Shown: positions 6,559-16,675 of the stretch, one piece after another | Layout: each line of letters starts with the position of its first letter | How positions within the stretch are numbered: the stretch's first letter is position 1 | Assembly: GCA_937922105.1 (NCBI GenBank) | Contig: CAKZVN010000312.1 | Location: 1-16,675 of the forward strand | Direction of reading: 5' to 3' | From: an uncultured Litorilinea sp. | GTDB taxonomy: Bacteria; Chloroflexota; Anaerolineae; Caldilineales; Caldilineaceae | DNA: 16,675 bases | Notes under the pieces: model-generated | Told to the model about the DNA's origin: nothing | Seen by the model: only the letters and a program-made list of their open reading frames with translations | Database searches by the model: none | Program-made: the position numbers and the translations under genes

Positions 6559-7644
6559 TCAGAAGCGCAAGGTCAACGCGATGCGCTGGTGCTTGGTCAG
6601 CGTGCCGGGGTCGGTGAAGACCACGCGCCCCCCCAGCTCCAATACCTTCTCAATCACCTCATCCACCGCATCGTCCAGCACATTCAGATCGGTCGGGTTG
6701 TCGGCAAGTGTCAGATGCCGCCCGCTCTCATCCACCGTCGCGGGCTGCTTATAGCCCTCCTCCACCAGCAAGAGGCTGCCGCGACCCTCATGGGCAAAGC
6801 GCCACACCTCGCCGATACCGGAAGCAAAGCGTTGCGCGCTCACAGCCGTCTCCAAATCCTTCAAGACTTGCTGCCGCTGTGCCGCAAGCCCTTCCTTGAC
6901 CACGGGCCATACCAGCTTGCCCAATTCGTGGGCAGGCGTGCGGTCGTGGCTGCCGAAGACCGTGCCCACAATGGCATTTCTGTGTGCGGTCACCTCATTG
7001 AAAAAGGCTACCAGCCGGTCCACCCCCACCACCCCTAAAGGCAGTGGGTCCTCCTTCATGAACTCGCCGAACGCGCTGTCCACACGGCGGAAAAACTGGC
7101 GGTGATACTCGTCGCGGTACGCGGAGATGTTGACGCCCGGCCCGCCCGGCAAGCGCGACTCGCCGCCCGGCCCGCCATGTTGCATGGGGAACGGCCCCGC
7201 GGTCACCTCGATCAAGGTCTCGCGCACGCCCTCATACAGCCGCGTCGGCTGTTCGCTCAGCGCCAGCACCCAATAGCGTGGCGTGCGGTTGAGCGCAAAG
7301 ACCAAGTCGCGCGTGTAAAAGTTGTCGCCCACCACAATCTTCTCTTGCAGCCGGAAGGGAAGTTTGTAGGCTTGGGCAAAGTCGTTGCTCACAAAGAGCG
7401 CCAACCCATCCAAGTTCGTCTCGTGGTTGATGGACGCAGCCAGCGCTTCCAGGCGGGTCTGCAAGGTGGCGATGTCGCGCTTGCCGAAATCTTGCAACAG
7501 GCGCTTGGTTGCATCGGTGACCAGATTGCGCAGGCGGATGGGGTCCTGCTTGTTGTCCGGGGATGTGCGGTGGGTGGGCAGGGTGATGGTCACGCACAGC
7601 GTGCCTTGCACCTGTTGCAACAGATGGACGTCGTGTCGGTTCAT
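6559..7644 (-). CDS. baeRF3-type protein (bacterial archaeo-eukaryotic release factor family 3)
   Basis: 361 residues. The opening CVTITLPTHRTSPDNKQDPI (17-36) and RLRNLV after it match the pattern I associate with the baeRF3 family (SIYLPTHR...QDPIRLKNL), a bacterial offshoot of the eRF1/Pelota fold. The next blocks (LALFVSNDFAQAYKLPF near 81-97, then RYWVLALSEQPTRLYEG near 123-139) fit alternating alpha/beta domains. Residues 155-170 form a glycine-rich loop (QHGGPGGESRLPGGPG) where classical release factors carry GGQ; no GGQ is present. The C-terminal part (VLELGGRVVFTDPGTL) resembles the eL30/L7Ae-like third domain. Family members are proposed, from genome context, to act in ribosome rescue, hibernation or translation quality control; biochemistry is scarce. 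The start at 7644 has AAGGAGT 7 nt upstream; the frame is open further to 7752 without support. Its place between clpB and hsp20 fits a stress role. Confidence 0.8.
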   Translation of the reverse strand: MNRHDVHLLQQVQGTLCVTITLPTHRTSPDNKQDPIRLRNLVTDATKRLLQDFGKRDIATLQTRLEALAASINHETNLDGLALFVSNDFAQAYKLPFRLQEKIVVGDNFYTRDLVFALNRTPRYWVLALSEQPTRLYEGVRETLIEVTAGPFPMQHGGPGGESRLPGGPGVNISAYRDEYHRQFFRRVDSAFGEFMKEDPLPLGVVGVDRLVAFFNEVTAHRNAIVGTVFGSHDRTPAHELGKLVWPVVKEGLAAQRQQVLKDLETAVSAQRFASGIGEVWRFAHEGRGSLLLVEEGYKQPATVDESGRHLTLADNPTDLNVLDDAVDEVIEKVLELGGRVVFTDPGTLTKHQRIALTLRF

Positions 7645-7758
7645 GTGAGTTACTCCTTGCGGGTGGGGAGCCGCGCCGAGCGGGCGACAAACTCCCGTCT
7701 TGATAATGGCGCCCGTAGGCAGATGGTCATACGCCGAGCCGGCACGGCGCATCCCTCA

Positions 7759-7813
7759 CCACAAGGCTGCCCGCGCCGGGCAGTCGGCTCCCGGCGCGGG
7801 CAAGGTCCTGTGG
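7759..7813 (-). repeat. Long GC-rich hairpin in the leader of the baeRF3-like gene
   Basis: Inner perfect 13-bp stem (TGCCCGCGCCGGG at 7768-7780 with its complement at 7790-7802, 9-nt loop), extended by an outer arm CCACAAGG (7759-7766) against CCTGTGG (7807-7813) with an interior bulge. No U-run follows on either strand. If the promoter candidate at 7827-7854 is right, it would lie at the 5' end of the baeRF3-like mRNA leader; otherwise it may be a second stop after clpB. Confidence 0.6.
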
Positions 7814-7826
7814 CACGTGTTGGACG

Positions 7827-7854
7827 ATTGTACACGCATCCGCAGCCAGGCGAA
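7827..7854 (-). promoter_or_regulatory. Candidate promoter for the baeRF3-like gene
   Basis: On the minus strand TTCGCC (7854-7849) and TACAAT (7832-7827, 5 of 6 to TATAAT) are 16 nt apart. The -35 is weak. It lies after the clpB terminator and about 180 nt before the baeRF3-like start codon. Confidence 0.35.
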
Positions 7855-7904
7855 AAGAAGCGCCGCTCCGATCTAAAGCGATGCTTTCGCCGCCCAATGC
7901 AAAC

Positions 7905-7940
7905 GCCCCGCAGCGGAGCCGATGCGCTCCGCTGCGGGGC
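7905..7940 (-). terminator. Probable terminator of clpB
   Basis: A perfect 15-bp inverted repeat (GCCCCGCAGCGGAGC at 7905-7919, complement at 7926-7940) with a 6-nt loop starts 22 nt after the clpB stop. On the minus strand it is followed by GTTTGCATT, only moderately U-rich, so termination may be partial and some transcripts could continue into the baeRF3-like gene. Confidence 0.75.
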
Positions 7941-7962
7941 ATGGACTTAGGCCGAAAAGGCG

Positions 7963-10557
<2,595 letters not shown>

Positions 10558-10694
10558 AGCTATAAGTCCTCCCTGTTTATCCAGACCCGCCTCGCCGCGC
10601 TCCCCACGGCCCAGCGGGACCCTCTATGACTGTAGACGTACTTTCTCCACTTTTGTTGCTATCAGCTTACGCCTATGTCATTAGAGCTACACTT

Positions 10695-10709
10695 GCGCAA
10701 TGTTTGCGC
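10695..10709. promoter_or_regulatory. Perfect palindrome in the cbpA-clpB gap
   Basis: GCGCAA-TGT-TTGCGC, a perfect 6-3-6 palindrome just after the J-protein stop and about 140 nt before the clpB start. The length and position fit a repressor operator for clpB, but no known heat-shock operator (CIRCE, HAIR) matches it and I found no convincing promoter beside it. Could also be chance. Confidence 0.3.
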
Positions 10710-10715
10710 TCTGTC

Positions 10716-11705
10716 TTACGATTTCCGCAGCGCGCGCAGTTGCTCGAAGAGGCGCTTCTCTTCCGCGCTCAGATTGGTGGGCAACTCCACCTCCACCTCG
10801 GCATAGAGGTCCCCGCGCCGGTCAGGGTTCTTCAGGTCCGGCATCCCCAATCCGCGCAGGCGGAAAATCTTGCCGTTGGGTGTTCCCGCGGGAATTTTGA
10901 GCGCCACCGGGCGATCCAACGTGGGCACTTGCACCTCGCCGCCCAACAGCGCGCTGTACAAATCTACCTTGACCGTGGTGCGCAGATCGTTCTCTTCGCG
11001 CGTGAAGCGCTCATCCGGCAACACCGTCACGCGCAGATAGACATCCTGTCCCTGCACGCCGCCGCGCATCCGCACGCGCGAGCCGGTCTTCACCCCGCGC
11101 GGGATGTTCACCTCGACGCGTGTGCCGTCCTCGGTCTGCAAGACGCGCGTCGTCCCGCGGTAGGCCTCTTCCAGCGTCACCTCCACCGGAACCTCGGTGC
11201 GTGGACTCGGCTCGCTTTGACCGGGTCGTGGGTCAAAGTCGAACCCGTAGCGCGGTCCGGTGCGCGCCTGGCGATAGTGGGTGCCCGCGCTGCGACTGCC
11301 CAGCCCGCCACCGAAGAGCGTCTCGAAAAAGCTGGAAAAGCCGCCCGCGCCGCCCATGCCGCCGAACATCTGCTCGAACTCCTCCGGCGTCACCGTGCGC
11401 GTATAGGTACTGCCGCCCGGCGTCGCACCCGACCAGCCGCCCCAGTCGAAGTCTTCCGGTCGGCCTCCGGCGCGTGAGTACTGCTCCCATTGCGCGCCGA
11501 ACCGATCATACTTGCTGCGCTTCTCCGGGTCGGAAAGCACCGTATAGGCCTCGTTGATCTCCTTGAAGCGGGCCTCCGCCGACTTGTCGCCCGGGTTCTT
11601 GTCCGGGTGGTATTGCTGCGCCAGCTTGCGAAAGGCGCGCTTAATCTCTTTCTCATCGGCGTTACGATCCACGCCGAGAATCTTGTAATAGTCCCGATAC
11701 TCCAT
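10716..11705 (-). CDS. cbpA: J-domain co-chaperone, class B (DnaJ/CbpA-like, no zinc finger)
   Basis: Stimulates DnaK ATPase and delivers substrates to it. 329 residues: J domain 1-70 with YYKILGV start and the essential HPD at 33-35; Gly/Phe-rich linker ~78-140 (GGMGGAGGF, FGGGLG); then directly the two C-terminal beta-barrel domains (~170-310), including EVPVEVTLEEAYRG and IPAGTPNGKIFRLRGLGMP. The four CxxCxGxG zinc-finger repeats of class A DnaJ are absent and there is not a single cysteine, so this is a CbpA/DnaJ2-type protein. The start at 11705 is preferred because GAGGGGGG lies 9 nt upstream; an ATG at 11714 would abut that site and one at 11738 adds unlike residues. It stands after grpE in the same orientation and is the only J protein seen in the window. 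Confidence 0.92.
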   Translation of the reverse strand: MEYRDYYKILGVDRNADEKEIKRAFRKLAQQYHPDKNPGDKSAEARFKEINEAYTVLSDPEKRSKYDRFGAQWEQYSRAGGRPEDFDWGGWSGATPGGSTYTRTVTPEEFEQMFGGMGGAGGFSSFFETLFGGGLGSRSAGTHYRQARTGPRYGFDFDPRPGQSEPSPRTEVPVEVTLEEAYRGTTRVLQTEDGTRVEVNIPRGVKTGSRVRMRGGVQGQDVYLRVTVLPDERFTREENDLRTTVKVDLYSALLGGEVQVPTLDRPVALKIPAGTPNGKIFRLRGLGMPDLKNPDRRGDLYAEVEVELPTNLSAEEKRLFEQLRALRKS

Positions 11706-11783
11706 AACGCCCATCCCCCCTCTAGGGATTGTTGACAAATCCGGTACGCCGGCGTCCTATTGCGTGGCCTGATCGCCAAGTAG

Positions 11784-11874
11784 ACGTCATTCTGAAGAGC
11801 GCAGCGACGGCCTGCCCTGAGTCCTGCGACGGGAAGAATCCCGACAGACCACCAGAGGGGGATGCTTCGCTGTG
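11784..11874 (-). repeat. Dispersed intergenic repeat, copy B
   Basis: Reverse-complement partner of 5623-5713, also 91 bp, lying between grpE and the J-protein gene. The plus strand carries ACGTCATTCTGAAGAGCGCA, the reverse of the TGCGCTCTTCAGAATGACGT end, and ACCAGAGGGGGATGCTTCGC. It lies in an otherwise empty 231-bp gap and could fold weakly. A non-autonomous element or an old repeat family are both possible; no flanking target duplication was visible. Confidence 0.7.
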
Positions 11875-11936
11875 TGGGCGCAACGCCCGCCTCCGGCGAA
11901 CAGCGTGACCATCTTCGACACTTCGCGATCAGACCA

Positions 11937-12716
11937 CTAAGCCGTCGCGGACTCCGCGCTCTCGGCATTGACCAAGACGCGCGCCGGGCGCAACAGCTTA
12001 TCTCCGTCCAGATACCCGGTTTGCACCACATGCGCCACCACGCCCGGCGCCAGACTCGGCACATACACTTGACCGACCGCCTCGTGCAGCGCCGGATCAA
12101 AGGGCTTGCCCAGCGCGTCCATCGGCGTCACCCCATAGCGGCGCAAAGTCGCCAAAAACGCCTGGTGCGTGACCGCAATGTTCCCCACATACTCACGCGC
12201 CTGGTCGCCTGTCAAGGCCGCGCCGTGTTGCAAGGCCAATTCTAAATGATCGGCCAACGGCAACATGTCGCGCAAAATCTCCTGGCGCGCGCCTTCGGCG
12301 TCGGCGGCGGCGCGCTGCTCCCACCGCTTGCGCAGGGCATCCAGTTCACTCTGTAACCGGATATACCGCTCGCGCCAGCTGTTGCCCCCGGCCTCCTCTT
12401 GGCTGCGCTCGTTTTGAGCCACCGCCGCGCGCGTCCACATCAATTCCGCTTCGGCCCGCTTCAGATCGGCTCCCTGACGCTCCAACGCCTCTTGCTTGAT
12501 CGCCAATTCACGGCGCGCCTCGGCGAGCGCCTGGGCCTGCTGCTCCAGTTCACGCGTGCGCGCCGCCAGCGCCTGCTCCAACTGCTCCACGCGCTGCGCC
12601 AGTTCTTGATAGGCCTCGGCGAGCCGCTGGAAATCCTCCAAGGTCGGGCGCGCGCCACCCTGGCGCGGGGGCTGGATCGGTCGCATGCGGCCCGACGGGT
12701 CGCGAAAATAGTGCAT
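11937..12716 (-). CDS. grpE: Nucleotide exchange factor GrpE
   Basis: Dimeric exchange factor that releases ADP from DnaK and acts as its thermosensor. 259 residues, somewhat longer than the usual ~180-220 because of an extended N-terminal coiled coil (~26-110, repeated LEQ/ARREL patterns). The core follows: a helix with EILRDMLPLADHLELALQHG (~146-165) and the beta domain with the family signature GKPFDPALHEAVGQ (203-216), PGVVAHVVQTGYLDGDKLLR (224-243) and PARVLV. The ATG has AGGAAAGGA 7 nt upstream. It is 160 bp after dnaK with a hairpin between them, so its level may be set lower than that of DnaK. Confidence 0.93.
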   Translation of the reverse strand: MHYFRDPSGRMRPIQPPRQGGARPTLEDFQRLAEAYQELAQRVEQLEQALAARTRELEQQAQALAEARRELAIKQEALERQGADLKRAEAELMWTRAAVAQNERSQEEAGGNSWRERYIRLQSELDALRKRWEQRAAADAEGARQEILRDMLPLADHLELALQHGAALTGDQAREYVGNIAVTHQAFLATLRRYGVTPMDALGKPFDPALHEAVGQVYVPSLAPGVVAHVVQTGYLDGDKLLRPARVLVNAESAESATA

Positions 12717-12765
12717 GGTTCAATCCTTTCCTGTGGTGATATCGGCCCACAGCGACCGGACGTTG

Positions 12766-12826
12766 CCCCAACAAAACGCCGCAGCATCTGCCGGCATCCC
12801 ACACGGTCCAGGCAGATACTGCGGCG
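12766..12826 (-). terminator. Hairpin with U-rich tail after dnaK (terminator or attenuator)
   Basis: A 16-bp stem with one mismatch (CGCCGCAGCATCTGCC at 12777-12792 against GGCAGATACTGCGGCG at 12811-12826), 18-nt loop, about 50 nt after the dnaK stop. On the minus strand it is followed by TTTTGTT. It fits a partial rho-independent terminator between dnaK and grpE that would make dnaK transcripts more abundant than grpE transcripts. Confidence 0.7.
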
Positions 12827-12876
12827 CACGGTCACTGTCGTGGTCCGCTTGCAATGCTTACCCCAATGGGCAGCAG

Positions 12877-14790
<1,914 letters not shown>

Positions 14791-14948
14791 AGGGACTGTT
14801 GCCTCCTCAATCAAAATCCTGCGGAGCGGCTACAAACCGGCTCCTCGATAAAAACTCTACCCTCTCGTCTGCGGGACTCGGTCGCCTACCTGCTCCGGCA
14901 GGATTCGCCATCCACCCGATTCCGCCTACAACCCATACACAGATAATT

Positions 14949-14986
14949 CCTGCTTCACTACCATGCCCTAGTCTACTCGAAGCAGG
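14949..14986. promoter_or_regulatory. Inverted repeat upstream of dnaK
   Basis: Perfect 8-bp arms CCTGCTTC and GAAGCAGG separated by 22 nt, with a nested ACTA/TAGT pair inside, about 160-195 bp before the dnaK start. Possible operator for heat-shock control, or a hairpin in a long leader. No match to a known heat-shock operator. Confidence 0.3.
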
Positions 14987-15050
14987 TCAGTAAATCATAT
15001 GGTGAACATTAGCGTATTGTTTGCGTTTGCGGGCAAGCGCCGCCAATCGT

Positions 15051-15088
15051 CCCTGCATGAAAGCGCGGGCTGTGCTATCATTGCAGGG
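15051..15088 (+). promoter_or_regulatory. Candidate extended -10 promoter of the NYN gene inside an inverted repeat
   Basis: TGCTATCAT (15073-15081) is an extended -10; the -35 position (CTGCAT, 15053-15058, 17-nt spacing) is poor, as is usual when an extended -10 is present. It is bracketed by perfect 7-bp arms CCCTGCA (15051-15057) and TGCAGGG (15082-15088), a geometry that fits an operator covering the promoter. The implied leader is about 180 nt. Confidence 0.4.
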
Positions 15089-15270
15089 GCAGCTTGCCAC
15101 AGCGCGTCGCTCCCGAACCGGTGGTTCTTGTGCCGCAACGCGTTCGCTTTAGCCATCCTGGTTGCGAGCTTCTAGGCTGGCGTCAAAAAGTCGTTGGACT
15201 TGTCTTCTCCGGTTGATTTACCGAACTCTAAACGGTGCGTGTTTGTGATCCCCTAGTGAGGATTCACCCT

Positions 15271-16675
<1,405 letters not shown>

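Larger units (their letters stand above)
7645..7962 (-). other. 318-bp non-coding gap between clpB and the baeRF3-like gene
   Basis: I see no gene here. It holds the clpB terminator hairpin (7905-7940), a weak promoter candidate (7827-7854), a long hairpin (7759-7813) and the ribosome-binding site AAGGAGT of the baeRF3-like gene. The arrangement suggests that the baeRF3-like gene can be transcribed separately from clpB. Confidence 0.6.
14791..15270. other. 480-bp divergent non-coding region between dnaK and the NYN gene
   Basis: No gene, tRNA or CIRCE/HAIR operator seen. Contents: dnaK leader with GAGGAGG; an inverted repeat CCTGCTTC (14949-14956) / GAAGCAGG (14979-14986); an imperfect palindrome GCGTTTGC-GG-GCAAGCGC (15023-15040); a plus-strand extended -10 TGCTATCAT (15073-15081). 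I could not pick out a convincing -35/-10 pair for dnaK. Confidence 0.6.

Noticed and set aside
7645..7752. Upstream ATG at 7752 for the baeRF3-like protein
   Set aside because: The ATG at 7644 has AAGGAGT at the right distance and family-like sequence begins just after it; the extension overlaps leader sequence.
11875..11888. GGGCG-CAA-CGCCC hairpin as a grpE terminator
   Set aside because: Only five base pairs and no U-run on the minus strand; too weak to call.
14791..15270. tRNA or small RNA gene in the dnaK-NYN gap
   Set aside because: No T-loop (GGTTCGAATC-like) sequence, no CCA end and no cloverleaf that I could fold; only short inverted repeats.

Overview
The window is high-GC bacterial DNA, most likely from a member of the Chloroflexota (Anaerolineae/Caldilineae-like). 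This rests on three things: two membrane-anchored proteins with long Pro-Thr linkers, a YwrD-type gamma-glutamyltransferase beside a UDPGP-family uridylyltransferase, and a baeRF3-type release-factor-like protein inside a heat-shock cluster. The phylum is an inference from protein style; there is no rRNA gene to confirm it.

Layout. Positions 1-2278 (minus strand) hold two translationally coupled genes for surface-anchored proteins with Pro-Thr-rich linkers; the downstream one runs off the left edge. A divergent intergenic region carries a good sigma70-type promoter (TTGGCA-N17-TATCAT) that reads into a plus-strand pair, a gamma-glutamyltransferase-family enzyme (2464-4137) and a UTP-sugar-1-phosphate uridylyltransferase (4187-5593). 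From 5852 to 14790 every gene is on the minus strand and belongs to proteostasis. In transcription order these are dnaK, grpE, a zinc-finger-less J protein (CbpA class), clpB, a baeRF3-family protein and hsp20. Divergent from dnaK, a plus-strand NYN-domain (PIN-like nuclease) protein with a LOTUS/OST-HTH-like segment starts at 15271 and runs off the right edge.

How the genes work together. DnaK, its exchange factor GrpE and the J protein form the Hsp70 machine. ClpB is the disaggregase that works with it, and Hsp20 is the holdase that keeps aggregates accessible. The baeRF3 protein between clpB and hsp20 belongs to a bacterial branch of the archaeo-eukaryotic release factor fold, which suggests a link from ribosome rescue or nascent-chain release to refolding. 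The genes are separated by 158-318 bp gaps, several with strong hairpins after the stop codon (after dnaK, clpB and hsp20). The cluster therefore looks like a set of separately tuned units rather than one tight operon. No CIRCE or HAIR operator was seen.

Two 91-bp intergenic copies of one diverged dispersed repeat lie in opposite orientations at 5623-5713 and 11784-11874. Nothing here is clearly a wholly new system. The most promising leads are the baeRF3-chaperone linkage, the NYN-LOTUS gene facing dnaK, the dispersed repeat pair and the surface protein pair.
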